Source: Rhodocytophaga aerolata (GTDB lineage: Bacteria > Bacteroidota > Bacteroidia > Cytophagales > 172606-1). Taken from it: a stretch of DNA of 64,000 bases. The stretch is from positions 1 through 64,000 of the forward strand of contig NZ_JAUKPO010000028.1 of assembly GCF_030503435.1 (NCBI RefSeq), read 5' to 3'. The notes under the pieces were generated by a model. That model was not told where the DNA came from, did no database searches, and saw only the letters and a program-made list of their open reading frames with translations. Numbering within the stretch: the stretch's first letter is position 1; the number at the start of each line of letters is the position of its first letter. A program made the translations under genes and the position numbers. Below are positions 8,962 through 18,922 of this stretch, one piece after another.

Positions 8962-10032
8962 CATTAAGATTTTCAGAGCATTTTTGCGGTACACTTTATT
9001 GAGAATAGGAGTATCTAACCCAAAGCCATTGCAAGGCCAGTGATAGCTAAAAAGGTCATGCTCATAGAAGTGCTCATCAGTTGTTTCCAGAATGCGGAAA
9101 GTGGTGCGGTACATGTCCGGACTCATACCCATATCTGTTCCATACAAAAGCCTATCCTGGTATTTTTTGTAAAAAGCATTCATATACCTAGGAATAGGCG
9201 CCGTTTCTCCATACCGGGCAGAAATATCGGCATAGAGATTAGGATATTTCTCTAACAAGTTTCCTAATATACTTAAATCATACTCACAGTTTGCAAAATG
9301 ACAGGCAATGAATGTAGTTTTCGGGTTTTCCCGAACCGCATTTTCCAGAGTCTTAATTAATTCTGCATGACCCAACAAACCTTCTTTGCTTTTGTCTATC
9401 CGCCATTTATAGGCATTCATCAAACCATCATTGGTAGAATCCATAGGCTCGTACATCCAGTAGGGTTCTGCTACATGGATGTTCACAGGCATTTTCAACT
9501 CTGCACATTTTTGTAACAATGGCTTCATCCTCGGATCATCAATATGTATATAACCTGGCGTAGGTTTGGAGTAAAATTCTCCTAAGCCTTTGTCCCCTAA
9601 TTCGCCTACCCCACGGGCACCTGCTTTATAACACCTCTCCAGTTCTTTTACCGCTTTTTCACTCCAGCCTGGTTCATCTTTACCTTTAAAATCAAACCCA
9701 CACCATACTTCAAAGCGGTTGCCAAATTTGGCATATTTTGCTTGAATAGAATCGAATCTTGCTCCGGTAGAATAAGAAAGGATAACTGATTTTTCAACTC
9801 CTACCTCATCCATGGTTTTCACCCATTGTGCCAGTTCTTCCTCTGTTTTGGCATAGGGATGCGAATGCATATCGATAATGGGGTATTTAGCTTTAGCTAC
9901 ACGTGTAACAGGTATTTTATAGATAGAACGGGGCTGGTAATCTTTTAATAATAAGTTATCAACGTTTTGTGCCTGGCAGCATCCTAGCGTACATACCAAC
10001 AGGCAAATGGTAACTAAATACTTTTTGTGCAT
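8956..10032 (-). CDS. Exported amidohydrolase family protein (amidohydro-rel/Amidohydro_2)
   Basis: This 358-aa metal-dependent hydrolase has the TIM-barrel amidohydrolase fold. The N-terminus is a signal peptide ending near CCQAQN, so it acts in the periplasm or, if the cysteine is lipidated, at a membrane. Metal and active-site motifs are visible: the HxH of IDMHSHPY (about residue 55), His in PVNIHVAEPYW, His in FIACHFANCEYD, and Asp in LLYGTDMGM. The family includes decarboxylases and lactonases for aromatic or sugar-acid substrates; the substrate here is not evident. It is the last gene of the susC-susD-lipoprotein operon, 31 bp after the preceding gene, so it may process the imported compound. 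Confidence 0.82.
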   Translation of the reverse strand: MHKKYLVTICLLVCTLGCCQAQNVDNLLLKDYQPRSIYKIPVTRVAKAKYPIIDMHSHPYAKTEEELAQWVKTMDEVGVEKSVILSYSTGARFDSIQAKYAKFGNRFEVWCGFDFKGKDEPGWSEKAVKELERCYKAGARGVGELGDKGLGEFYSKPTPGYIHIDDPRMKPLLQKCAELKMPVNIHVAEPYWMYEPMDSTNDGLMNAYKWRIDKSKEGLLGHAELIKTLENAVRENPKTTFIACHFANCEYDLSILGNLLEKYPNLYADISARYGETAPIPRYMNAFYKKYQDRLLYGTDMGMSPDMYRTTFRILETTDEHFYEHDLFSYHWPCNGFGLDTPILNKVYRKNALKILMK

Positions 10033-10063
10033 TATTTTTTGAGGGTTGAAAAAGTGACACTAT

Positions 10064-13000
10064 TTATTGGTTTACTAGCTCTACTCGGTTTTCTAAAATT
10101 CTGCTTACTCCTTGGAAGTCTACCACTTTTATTCGTACAATATCAGGCGTTAATCTTACTGTTCTGCTAGCATGGGAAAGATAGGAGGAACCATAGGAGA
10201 ACTCCTGCCGGCAAGTCTTCCCGTTTTTCAAAGTCACTTCAGCATAAGCATCCGCTCTTTGGGCTTTGTAGTAACCCCCTCTTTGTTTTGTCTCATAGAC
10301 CTGCAGCTTGTCTGCATTATTACCTACTAGCACTAGCTCCCTGCCATCGGCAGTGATCAGCCTGGCTATGCCTTTGGCATCCTTGTCTGCCAGAAAGCCA
10401 CTCTCTTTGGAGCTTGCTGCTAGAAAGCCTCCTTTGCCATCTCCTTTCAGCAAGAGTCCCTGCAAAGCATCATATCTTCCTGTGGCTACTTCGGTGGAAT
10501 AGGCATTGCCGACAGCTAACACATCTATGTGCCCATCGCCAGTGTAATCTGCTGTTAACATACCAAAGATAGGGGCCACCTGGGCTTCAATGGGCAATGG
10601 CTTGATTGCAAACTTTCCCTTTCCTAAGTTCTCAATATAGCTGCTTTGCATCCAGTTGCTGCAAGCTACATAAGCCTGTTCCAGCTCCTGGGGCAGAAAG
10701 GACTCTTCAAAAGTAGCTTGGGCATAGGCTTTGTAACTGCGAAACCTGCCTTTCATAGCTGAGATCTGATCGATCAGATCATCTCTGGAGTGAATCAGCT
10801 GCTTTTCTCCTTGCAGATAGTAGCTCATGATCGGGTCCATTCTGCCATCTTTGTTGTAGTCAGCCGCATGCACACACAAAGGTTCTTTGTCTGTGGCCCG
10901 GTATTTAGTATTCAAACCTAGGTTGCCGGCTACATAGTCCATGTCCCCATCCCCATCAAAGTCTGCCGCTGCCAGGCTGTTCCACCAGCCACGTTTGTCT
11001 GTAATACCTGTCGAGGTAGCTTCTGTAAAGCTGCCTTTTTGGTTGTGGAAAAAGCGGATAGGCATGAACTCCCCGGTGACTACTAAGTCTATCCAGCCAT
11101 CCCGGTCATAGTCAGTCCACAAGGCTGCGCTGACCATGCCTGCTTTTTGCAAGCTTGGGGCTAGCTCTTGAGTGACATCCGTAAACCTACATTCGCCTTG
11201 ACTGATTTCATTACGAAGCAAAGTGCTGGTAGGTAACATGGGGTATTCTCCGGGAATCACTCTTGCCCCGACAAACAGGTCTAAGTCTCCATCTTTATCA
11301 TAGTCAGCGGCTATGACACAAGAAGTACTTTCTTTCAAGGAAGGCAAAGCCCCTTGGGCTAAGCTAAACCCGCCTTTACCATCATTCAGGTAGAGTTTGT
11401 CTTGATAGAGGGGGGAACCTTTGGGGTGCTCTGAGCCACCGCTGCCTACATACAAGTCTTCATCCCCATCCTTATCACAATCAAACAGCAAAACCCCCAT
11501 CTGCTCAGATAAAGAATCCATAGCAGGCGTAGCTACTCTTTGAAACTGGCCATTGGTCTGTTGTACAAACAGGGCACCCCTATGATTGCTAGCCCCTGCT
11601 AGATACACATCTTCTAGGCCATCCGCATTGACATCGGCCACACTGATGCCCGGCCCTAAGCGGGAATGCATATGGGGCAAAAGGGGTTGTTTCTTGAAGT
11701 CCACATACTCATTTTCCTCATGCTGATAAATAAGCCCGCTACGGTCAGTAATCTCTGTAAACAAAGGAGCAGGAGAGGCTTGAGTAAGCATAGGTTTGGC
11801 TGTAGCCTGAGCATAGTCTACTTGCAAGAGCTGATTGGCAGCAACCTTTCTCAGTAGTTGATACTTGCCATCCGGCCAGATAACTTCTACACTATCCACT
11901 ACCCCTATATTCCCTAAGCCAAAATGGATAACCTGATCAACAGATGATTCATACCCTCTGGAGAGGAAATGTTCATAAAATTGCTGCCCTTTCGTATATC
12001 GAAGTTGTATTTTAGTACCAATACCGTTCCGATTTTTGATATTTCCTTTCAGTATGATTTTAAGAAAGTTGCGGTTAGTAAATTGCTCACTTTTGTTCTC
12101 ATACACATGGGCTTTGTCATTGATGGTATTTACGATCAACTCTAAATCTCCATCATTATCCAGGTCAGCATACAGGGCACCATTGGAAAAGCCTTTTACA
12201 TCAATTCCCCAGGCTGAAGAACGTTTTGAAAAGGTAAGACCATTCACATTTTCATATAGGTAGTCTTGCAGGGGAACTATGTTCAGCGATTTAATCGCTT
12301 CTAATTTGTTTTTCATTTTGGCTTCTACTGTTCCCATAGGGCCATTATAAATGTTCTGGTAATGGATATAGTCCAGATCACCCAAATCTCTTAAAAATCC
12401 ATTCGTAACAAAGAGGTCCCTATCTCCATCATTGTCATAGTCTGCCAGCAAGGTGCTCCAACTCCAGTCTGTGCTGCTCACGCCTGCTAAAAAGCCGATT
12501 TCACTGAATTTGCCATTGCCTTGATTGAGCTGCAAGGTATTGCGGGAATATTGCGGCTCATAGGTATAATCCAGGGCTAACTTGAAACGGTCGTATCTGG
12601 AGGAGGGAATGATTAATTTTTGCCGGAAGTTGTCTTCAGGCCTCATATCCGCCACGACTATATCTACCAGGCCATCATTATTAATGTCTGCTATGTCATT
12701 GCCCATTCCTGCATAACTGGTATGTTTCAAATAGCTAGCCGCCTGGTTTGTGAAAGTACCATTCTGGTTATTGATGTAAAGAACTTCATTGCTGATAAAA
12801 TCATTGGAAATATAAATATCCGGCCACCCATCTTTGTTGATGTCACTGATGGCCAGTCCCAGGCTATAGCCCTCTGCCAGAATACCTGCTTCTTTGGATA
12901 CATCGGTAAACGTGTTATTACCATTATTCCGGTAAAGTGCATCGGTGCTGGGAGATTCTCCGGCCAATTTTCTGGGCTGAACCGTATTGACGTTATTTTT

Positions 13001-13582
13001 GATAGATGCCGGGTTGATGATCATACATACATCCAGATCTCCGTCCAGGTCGTAATCAAAGAAGGAAGCATGCATTACTTGCCGGGTGTCTGCCAATCCG
13101 TATTCTTTAGCCCTGTCTGTAAAGGTGTTATCACCGTTATTGATATATAACAAATTTGCCCGCTGATCACCTGTAGCACTTCCAGAAACACATACATACA
13201 TATCCGTCCAGCCATCCTGATTAATATCTACCATGGTTGCACCCGTTCCCCAGCGGGTACTCACTATACCTGCCGATTCAGTGATGTCTTCAAATTGTAA
13301 ATTTCCTTTGTTGAGATAAAGTCGACCGGTAACCATGTTTCCACTAAAATACAGATCTGTCAGCCCGTCGTTGTTGATGTCTCCGGCAGCTACACCTGCC
13401 CCGGTATAAATATTTGTATAGCTGAATACATGATGAGTATCATCCTCCTGAATAGTATTATTGAAATGAATACCAGTCTGACTAGCCGGGAGCCTTTTGA
13501 AAACCTGGGAAGAGTTTGTATCGCATGCAGCAGCAAATAACCCAATACAAATCCATGTGATGATGTTATTTATTTTCTGCAT
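10064..13582 (-). CDS. Large FG-GAP/VCBS-repeat lipoprotein with ASPIC/UnbV domain (copy A)
   Basis: This is a cell-surface lipoprotein of about 1,172 aa of the CRTAC1-like type. I chose the ATG at 13582, which gives MQKINNIITWICIGLFAAAC with a lipobox cysteine; the longer frame adds 16 unlikely residues. Many FG-GAP/VCBS units carry calcium-binding loops such as DINNDGLTDLY, DYDLDGDLDV and DYDNDGDRDLF, forming a first beta-propeller. An ASPIC/UnbV domain follows at about residues 540-600 (GIGTKIQLRY, VIHFGLG, VEVIWPDGKYQ), then a second propeller. Such genes often accompany SusC/SusD pairs; substrate binding is an inference. The start overlaps the stop of copy B by 17 bp, indicating translational coupling. 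The C-terminal half is nearly identical to copy B. Confidence 0.88.
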   Translation of the reverse strand: MQKINNIITWICIGLFAAACDTNSSQVFKRLPASQTGIHFNNTIQEDDTHHVFSYTNIYTGAGVAAGDINNDGLTDLYFSGNMVTGRLYLNKGNLQFEDITESAGIVSTRWGTGATMVDINQDGWTDMYVCVSGSATGDQRANLLYINNGDNTFTDRAKEYGLADTRQVMHASFFDYDLDGDLDVCMIINPASIKNNVNTVQPRKLAGESPSTDALYRNNGNNTFTDVSKEAGILAEGYSLGLAISDINKDGWPDIYISNDFISNEVLYINNQNGTFTNQAASYLKHTSYAGMGNDIADINNDGLVDIVVADMRPEDNFRQKLIIPSSRYDRFKLALDYTYEPQYSRNTLQLNQGNGKFSEIGFLAGVSSTDWSWSTLLADYDNDGDRDLFVTNGFLRDLGDLDYIHYQNIYNGPMGTVEAKMKNKLEAIKSLNIVPLQDYLYENVNGLTFSKRSSAWGIDVKGFSNGALYADLDNDGDLELIVNTINDKAHVYENKSEQFTNRNFLKIILKGNIKNRNGIGTKIQLRYTKGQQFYEHFLSRGYESSVDQVIHFGLGNIGVVDSVEVIWPDGKYQLLRKVAANQLLQVDYAQATAKPMLTQASPAPLFTEITDRSGLIYQHEENEYVDFKKQPLLPHMHSRLGPGISVADVNADGLEDVYLAGASNHRGALFVQQTNGQFQRVATPAMDSLSEQMGVLLFDCDKDGDEDLYVGSGGSEHPKGSPLYQDKLYLNDGKGGFSLAQGALPSLKESTSCVIAADYDKDGDLDLFVGARVIPGEYPMLPTSTLLRNEISQGECRFTDVTQELAPSLQKAGMVSAALWTDYDRDGWIDLVVTGEFMPIRFFHNQKGSFTEATSTGITDKRGWWNSLAAADFDGDGDMDYVAGNLGLNTKYRATDKEPLCVHAADYNKDGRMDPIMSYYLQGEKQLIHSRDDLIDQISAMKGRFRSYKAYAQATFEESFLPQELEQAYVACSNWMQSSYIENLGKGKFAIKPLPIEAQVAPIFGMLTADYTGDGHIDVLAVGNAYSTEVATGRYDALQGLLLKGDGKGGFLAASSKESGFLADKDAKGIARLITADGRELVLVGNNADKLQVYETKQRGGYYKAQRADAYAEVTLKNGKTCRQEFSYGSSYLSHASRTVRLTPDIVRIKVVDFQGVSRILENRVELVNQ
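10248..11815 (-). repeat. 1,568-bp tract identical to 13750-15317 (copy 1)
   Basis: By eye this stretch matches 13750-15317 base for base at a constant offset of 3,502. It is bounded by mismatches at 10247 and 11816. Outside it the two genes diverge quickly to ordinary paralogue similarity. It encodes about residues 589-1111 of copy A. Confidence 0.85.
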
Positions 13583-16500
13583 GAAGATCCGGGTAAATGG
13601 TTCGTTTATTTCTTGTAAAGTCAAAAACAACTAAGGAAGTTAAGTCTTTAGGTAATCTTACTGTTCTGCTGGAATGGGAAAGATAGGAAGAAGCATAGGA
13701 GAACTCCTGCCGGTAAGTCTTCCCGTTTTTCAACGTGATCTCCGCATAGGCATCCGCTCTTTGGGCTTTGTAGTAACCCCCTCTTTGTTTTGTCTCATAG
13801 ACCTGCAGCTTGTCTGCATTATTACCTACTAGCACTAGCTCCCTGCCATCGGCAGTGATCAGCCTGGCTATGCCTTTGGCATCCTTGTCTGCCAGAAAGC
13901 CACTCTCTTTGGAGCTTGCTGCTAGAAAGCCTCCTTTGCCATCTCCTTTCAGCAAGAGTCCCTGCAAAGCATCATATCTTCCTGTGGCTACTTCGGTGGA
14001 ATAGGCATTGCCGACAGCTAACACATCTATGTGCCCATCGCCAGTGTAATCTGCTGTTAACATACCAAAGATAGGGGCCACCTGGGCTTCAATGGGCAAT
14101 GGCTTGATTGCAAACTTTCCCTTTCCTAAGTTCTCAATATAGCTGCTTTGCATCCAGTTGCTGCAAGCTACATAAGCCTGTTCCAGCTCCTGGGGCAGAA
14201 AGGACTCTTCAAAAGTAGCTTGGGCATAGGCTTTGTAACTGCGAAACCTGCCTTTCATAGCTGAGATCTGATCGATCAGATCATCTCTGGAGTGAATCAG
14301 CTGCTTTTCTCCTTGCAGATAGTAGCTCATGATCGGGTCCATTCTGCCATCTTTGTTGTAGTCAGCCGCATGCACACACAAAGGTTCTTTGTCTGTGGCC
14401 CGGTATTTAGTATTCAAACCTAGGTTGCCGGCTACATAGTCCATGTCCCCATCCCCATCAAAGTCTGCCGCTGCCAGGCTGTTCCACCAGCCACGTTTGT
14501 CTGTAATACCTGTCGAGGTAGCTTCTGTAAAGCTGCCTTTTTGGTTGTGGAAAAAGCGGATAGGCATGAACTCCCCGGTGACTACTAAGTCTATCCAGCC
14601 ATCCCGGTCATAGTCAGTCCACAAGGCTGCGCTGACCATGCCTGCTTTTTGCAAGCTTGGGGCTAGCTCTTGAGTGACATCCGTAAACCTACATTCGCCT
14701 TGACTGATTTCATTACGAAGCAAAGTGCTGGTAGGTAACATGGGGTATTCTCCGGGAATCACTCTTGCCCCGACAAACAGGTCTAAGTCTCCATCTTTAT
14801 CATAGTCAGCGGCTATGACACAAGAAGTACTTTCTTTCAAGGAAGGCAAAGCCCCTTGGGCTAAGCTAAACCCGCCTTTACCATCATTCAGGTAGAGTTT
14901 GTCTTGATAGAGGGGGGAACCTTTGGGGTGCTCTGAGCCACCGCTGCCTACATACAAGTCTTCATCCCCATCCTTATCACAATCAAACAGCAAAACCCCC
15001 ATCTGCTCAGATAAAGAATCCATAGCAGGCGTAGCTACTCTTTGAAACTGGCCATTGGTCTGTTGTACAAACAGGGCACCCCTATGATTGCTAGCCCCTG
15101 CTAGATACACATCTTCTAGGCCATCCGCATTGACATCGGCCACACTGATGCCCGGCCCTAAGCGGGAATGCATATGGGGCAAAAGGGGTTGTTTCTTGAA
15201 GTCCACATACTCATTTTCCTCATGCTGATAAATAAGCCCGCTACGGTCAGTAATCTCTGTAAACAAAGGAGCAGGAGAGGCTTGAGTAAGCATAGGTTTG
15301 GCTGTAGCCTGAGCATAATCTACTTGCAAGAGCTGATTGGCAGCAACCTTTCTTAGTAGTTGATACTTGCCATCCGGCCAAAGCACTTCCAGGCTATCCA
15401 CTACCCCTATACTCCCTAAGCCGAAATGAAGAAATGGTTCTACGGAAGAAAGGTATCCACGGAAAGGTGTGAAATACTGATACTGTAAAGTGCCTTTATG
15501 TTTCACATATACTTTTGTACCGATTCCTTCCGGATTCAGCGAAGAACCTTTAAAAGCTATTCGTAAATAATTAGTAGCCTTGTTATCTATCTTCCGTTCA
15601 CTGTTGCGATTCTTTTGTATAGTGGCTTTATCATCAATGTTGTTAATTACCAGATCCAGATCTCCGTCATTATCCAGATCCGCATAAACAGCACCATTGG
15701 AATAGGTGGGTGCATACATGCCCCATGAATTTGTGTAGTCACTAAAAGTGAGATCTCCCTGATTTTTATAGATATAATTTGGTACTTTAATGCCAGGTAA
15801 CTCCTTTAGCATTTCAATTCTTTCCGTTCTGTTAGCTTCCGGGGTACCCATGGCTAAGGCTTTCTTGCTGCCGATCACAAAATCCAGGTTGGTAATATCT
15901 TGCCGGAATCCATTGGTAATAAACAGATCTTTTAGCCCATCATTATCATAATCAGCAAACAGTGGCGCCCAGCTCCATTCGGTTGCTTCAATGCCTGAAA
16001 GCTGTCCGATTTCACTGAATTTGCCATTGCCTTGATTGAGTTGAAGGGTGTTCCGGACATATTGCGGTTCATACCCCCGGGATAAGCTGTTACGGAATTC
16101 ATCATAGTTATTCCCCATGGAAGTTAGCTTTGTCCGCTTATTGTCTTCAGGGAGCATATCCAATACGACAATATCCAGGAGACCATCATTATTAAAATCG
16201 GCCAGATCATTGCCCATTCCATTATAGGTCTGATGTTTCAGATACTTCCCTGCCTGATTAGTGAAGGTGCCATTTCCATTATTCATCCATAATAAATCGT
16301 TGGTAATAAAATCATTGGAAACATAGATGTCCGGCCAGTTGTCGTCATTAATATCACCAATGGTTACGCCTAAGCCAAAACCTTCAATGGTAATTCCAGC
16401 TTGTGCAGAAACATCAGTAAAAGTATTGTCTCCATTATTGCGGAAGAGTTTATCTGTTGACGTGGCTTTGCCGGTTATTTGTTTAGGCTTGGGTATGTTG

Positions 16501-17168
16501 CGGTTGTAGTCGACGAAGGCATTTCGCAGTAAATACATATCCAGATCTCCATCTCCATCATAATCCAAAAAGGCTGATTGAATGCCATGACCTGTATCTG
16601 CCAAGCCATATTCCTTGGCCCTTTCTGTAAAGGTGTTATCTCCATTATTAATAAATAACAGGTTGGCTTTTTCTGCATCTGGTGTGTTTCTGTTTCCTCC
16701 TACGCAGACATAGATATCTTTAAACCCGTCTGCATTGATATCCACCATAACTACTCCATTGGCCCAGACATTTGTTCCTACTTTTGCTTTAGTTGTGATG
16801 TCTTCAAACTTCCAGTTACCTTTATTCAAATAGAGTTTACTGGAGGTCATGTTGCCAGTGAAATAAATATCCTGTAGGCCATCATTATTTATATCCCCAA
16901 CAGCTACGCCACCTCCATTATACATGTACTCAAAATCCAAAATGGTCAACGTATCTGCACTCGAGATTGTATTAGAGAAATGAATACCGGTCTGTTCGGC
17001 ACTTAGGGTTTGAAATAATGCTTCGGAACGGTTAGTACACTGCCATAGAATGCAAGAGAATACTACCAGAAAAGAGATATTATATACTTTTCTCCATTTG
17101 CTTTTAGCATGCCATAATCCGGTTCTAGCAAAAAAATAGCAAGATAAATAGGTGAGAAAACTTCTCAT
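13566..17168 (-). CDS. Large FG-GAP/VCBS-repeat lipoprotein with ASPIC/UnbV domain (copy B)
   Basis: This 1,200-aa paralogue of the next gene has the same layout: export signal, first VCBS propeller, ASPIC/UnbV domain (GIGTKVYVKH through HFGLG and VLWPDGKYQ, about residues 560-625), and second propeller. The N-terminus has a charged stretch before the hydrophobic segment ISFLVVFSCILWQC; the cysteine could be lipidated, though the lipobox is imperfect. No alternative ATG lies closer. Calcium loops include DINNDGLQDIY, DYDGDGDLDMY and DYDNDGLKDLF. It lies 154 bp after susD, across a hairpin, and its stop overlaps the start of copy A. The first halves of copies A and B are only moderately similar while the second halves are identical, pointing to recent gene conversion. 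Confidence 0.88.
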   Translation of the reverse strand: MRSFLTYLSCYFFARTGLWHAKSKWRKVYNISFLVVFSCILWQCTNRSEALFQTLSAEQTGIHFSNTISSADTLTILDFEYMYNGGGVAVGDINNDGLQDIYFTGNMTSSKLYLNKGNWKFEDITTKAKVGTNVWANGVVMVDINADGFKDIYVCVGGNRNTPDAEKANLLFINNGDNTFTERAKEYGLADTGHGIQSAFLDYDGDGDLDMYLLRNAFVDYNRNIPKPKQITGKATSTDKLFRNNGDNTFTDVSAQAGITIEGFGLGVTIGDINDDNWPDIYVSNDFITNDLLWMNNGNGTFTNQAGKYLKHQTYNGMGNDLADFNNDGLLDIVVLDMLPEDNKRTKLTSMGNNYDEFRNSLSRGYEPQYVRNTLQLNQGNGKFSEIGQLSGIEATEWSWAPLFADYDNDGLKDLFITNGFRQDITNLDFVIGSKKALAMGTPEANRTERIEMLKELPGIKVPNYIYKNQGDLTFSDYTNSWGMYAPTYSNGAVYADLDNDGDLDLVINNIDDKATIQKNRNSERKIDNKATNYLRIAFKGSSLNPEGIGTKVYVKHKGTLQYQYFTPFRGYLSSVEPFLHFGLGSIGVVDSLEVLWPDGKYQLLRKVAANQLLQVDYAQATAKPMLTQASPAPLFTEITDRSGLIYQHEENEYVDFKKQPLLPHMHSRLGPGISVADVNADGLEDVYLAGASNHRGALFVQQTNGQFQRVATPAMDSLSEQMGVLLFDCDKDGDEDLYVGSGGSEHPKGSPLYQDKLYLNDGKGGFSLAQGALPSLKESTSCVIAADYDKDGDLDLFVGARVIPGEYPMLPTSTLLRNEISQGECRFTDVTQELAPSLQKAGMVSAALWTDYDRDGWIDLVVTGEFMPIRFFHNQKGSFTEATSTGITDKRGWWNSLAAADFDGDGDMDYVAGNLGLNTKYRATDKEPLCVHAADYNKDGRMDPIMSYYLQGEKQLIHSRDDLIDQISAMKGRFRSYKAYAQATFEESFLPQELEQAYVACSNWMQSSYIENLGKGKFAIKPLPIEAQVAPIFGMLTADYTGDGHIDVLAVGNAYSTEVATGRYDALQGLLLKGDGKGGFLAASSKESGFLADKDAKGIARLITADGRELVLVGNNADKLQVYETKQRGGYYKAQRADAYAEITLKNGKTYRQEFSYASSYLSHSSRTVRLPKDLTSLVVFDFTRNKRTIYPDLHAENK
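13750..15317 (-). repeat. 1,568-bp tract identical to 10248-11815 (copy 2)
   Basis: This is the partner of the identical tract in copy A, bounded by mismatches at 13749 and 15318. It encodes about residues 617-1139 of copy B, the whole second propeller. Both copies are in direct orientation, so recombination between them would delete about 3.5 kb and leave one fused gene. Confidence 0.85.
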
Positions 17169-17207
17169 ATTTCACTACAGAAAAAGTCTTTACTATTTCA
17201 AATTAAA

Positions 17208-17251
17208 ATACCAAAAGCATTTTCAATGGGTAATGAAAACACTTTTGGTAT
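17208..17251 (-). terminator. Intercistronic hairpin after susD
   Basis: The outer arms 17208-17217 and 17242-17251 are perfectly complementary (10 bp). After two mismatches a further inner stretch pairs. On the minus strand a T-rich run follows. Placed between susD and the first lipoprotein gene, it fits a partial terminator or a stability hairpin that would keep susCD transcripts more abundant than the downstream genes. Confidence 0.55.
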
Positions 17252-17322
17252 ATAATTTACTAACTTAAATTAACAAAGTCCGATATTTTTCTTTGCCAGG
17301 GAATAAATTAACTGTGCGCTCA

Positions 17323-18858
17323 TCAATAGCCGGGATTCTGTGTCAAAACTCCACCTGCCCGGTCTATCTCGGTTTGTGGCAACGGATACACACTATACCG
17401 ATCATTCCACTTAGCTCCAAATACCTGTGGGCCTATTCCCCAGCGGACAATATCAAACCAGCGGTGGGGTTCAAAAGCCAGTTCAAGTTGTTTCTCTTTT
17501 CTAAGAGCCTGGGTAAGGTCAGCAGTAGAATCAAGATTAGGTAAGCCAGCCCGGTTCCGGATATCATTTATTTGCTGAGCGGCATCTGTTGTTCTTCCTT
17601 GCGCTATGAGTGCTTCGGCATACAATAACTTAAGCTCTGCAAACCGGTATAGCCTTTCATTGTTAAACTCCGCTTGCTGGTTGGGCGAACGGTTTTCTGC
17701 AACCACATTCCGTTGTCCGCCATATTTTTTTACGGTATAACCAGTAGTAGACCAGTCTGGGTTATAAGGCAAGGCTCTAAACCCGTCGGTGGTATAATAG
17801 GTATCACCTGCTTTATACACATATACATTTAACCGGGCATCGGTAGGAGCATAGGCACTTACGAGTTCTTGGGAAGGTGCCCACCATCCCCGCTTACCAC
17901 CTGGCGCACCATTGCCTGCATCCCAGTACCAGCTCCGGCCAACACCTTGCGAAGCTTTAAATGCCTCAGAGTGGGTATCATCAAAAACCCAGATGTTATC
18001 GTCTGAAAATGGACCACCATACTGAACTTCAAAAATAGATTCTATATTGTTTTCATTATTATAAGCAAATACATCCTCTAAGTCTTTTTGTGGATTGCCG
18101 GTGTTAATCAGTTGATAGGGGCCATTATTGATCACATCTTCAAAGGCCGTAATAGCGGCAGGCCAGTCTTGTTTCCATACATTTACTTTTCCTTCATAAG
18201 CTCTGGCTGTCCATTTAGTGGCTCTTCCTTTATTGGCATCATCCCAGCTGGCTGGCATATTATCATAGGCATCTTTCAGGTCGGCCAGTATCTGGGTGTA
18301 TAATTGTTCCTTCGTGGCATTGGGCACCGCCAGGTTATCTAATTCTTTCATAACCGTAGTTACTAAAGGAGGCGTGCCCCATAATTTTAGCGCTTCAAAG
18401 TGAAAGAAGGCTCGTAAGAATTTAGCTTCTCCCTCAACACTTGCCTTTTCTTCAGCCGTTAGCTCATTATCGCCCTCCAGATTCTCCAGTACAATATTTG
18501 CCCGTAAAATACCTTCGTAAATTTGTGTATAAACTGCTGCAAAGGGTTTATCGCTGGCCCGGATAATCAGGTTATCTATGTCACGAGAACTGCCATCGGT
18601 GCCTGCATCTATATCGGCTACCATATCATCGGATGCTACTACGGATATTTTCCAATATTCACCCTCTTCCCCAAGGGTTTCTGTACTAGTACCCCAGAAA
18701 TCCTGTATAGAGGAATAGGCACCAAAAATGGCTCCGTCAAATTCTTCAGGTGTCTTGTAAAAAGTTTCTGAAGTAACCCGGTCTAAGGGAAGCAGATCCA
18801 GATTATTACAAGAATTGAGGCAGTAAAAAAGAGTTAGTATGCAAAGTGTTTTTTTCAT
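17323..18858 (-). CDS. RagB/SusD-family nutrient-binding outer-membrane lipoprotein
   Basis: This 511-aa SusD-type lipoprotein sits on the outer face of the outer membrane and acts as the lid of the SusC channel. The lipoprotein signal is MKKTLCILTLFYCLNSC followed by NNLDLLP. The N-terminal SusD-like domain contains PLDRVTSETFYKTPEEFDGA and TPR-like helices such as AEEKASVEGEAKFLRAFFHF. The C-terminal RagB/SusD domain includes RFAELKLLYAEALIAQGRT, LRKEKQLELAFEPHRWFDI and the ending YPLPQTEID, all hallmark motifs. It is 64 bp downstream of susC and paired with it. The ligand is not evident, and no glycoside hydrolase accompanies the pair. Confidence 0.95.
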   Translation of the reverse strand: MKKTLCILTLFYCLNSCNNLDLLPLDRVTSETFYKTPEEFDGAIFGAYSSIQDFWGTSTETLGEEGEYWKISVVASDDMVADIDAGTDGSSRDIDNLIIRASDKPFAAVYTQIYEGILRANIVLENLEGDNELTAEEKASVEGEAKFLRAFFHFEALKLWGTPPLVTTVMKELDNLAVPNATKEQLYTQILADLKDAYDNMPASWDDANKGRATKWTARAYEGKVNVWKQDWPAAITAFEDVINNGPYQLINTGNPQKDLEDVFAYNNENNIESIFEVQYGGPFSDDNIWVFDDTHSEAFKASQGVGRSWYWDAGNGAPGGKRGWWAPSQELVSAYAPTDARLNVYVYKAGDTYYTTDGFRALPYNPDWSTTGYTVKKYGGQRNVVAENRSPNQQAEFNNERLYRFAELKLLYAEALIAQGRTTDAAQQINDIRNRAGLPNLDSTADLTQALRKEKQLELAFEPHRWFDIVRWGIGPQVFGAKWNDRYSVYPLPQTEIDRAGGVLTQNPGY

Positions 18859-18922
18859 GTGTGTAACCTTTATTTCAATGGTTATTCCAAATAATCACTT
18901 TTTAGATTTGTGTATGGGTAAC

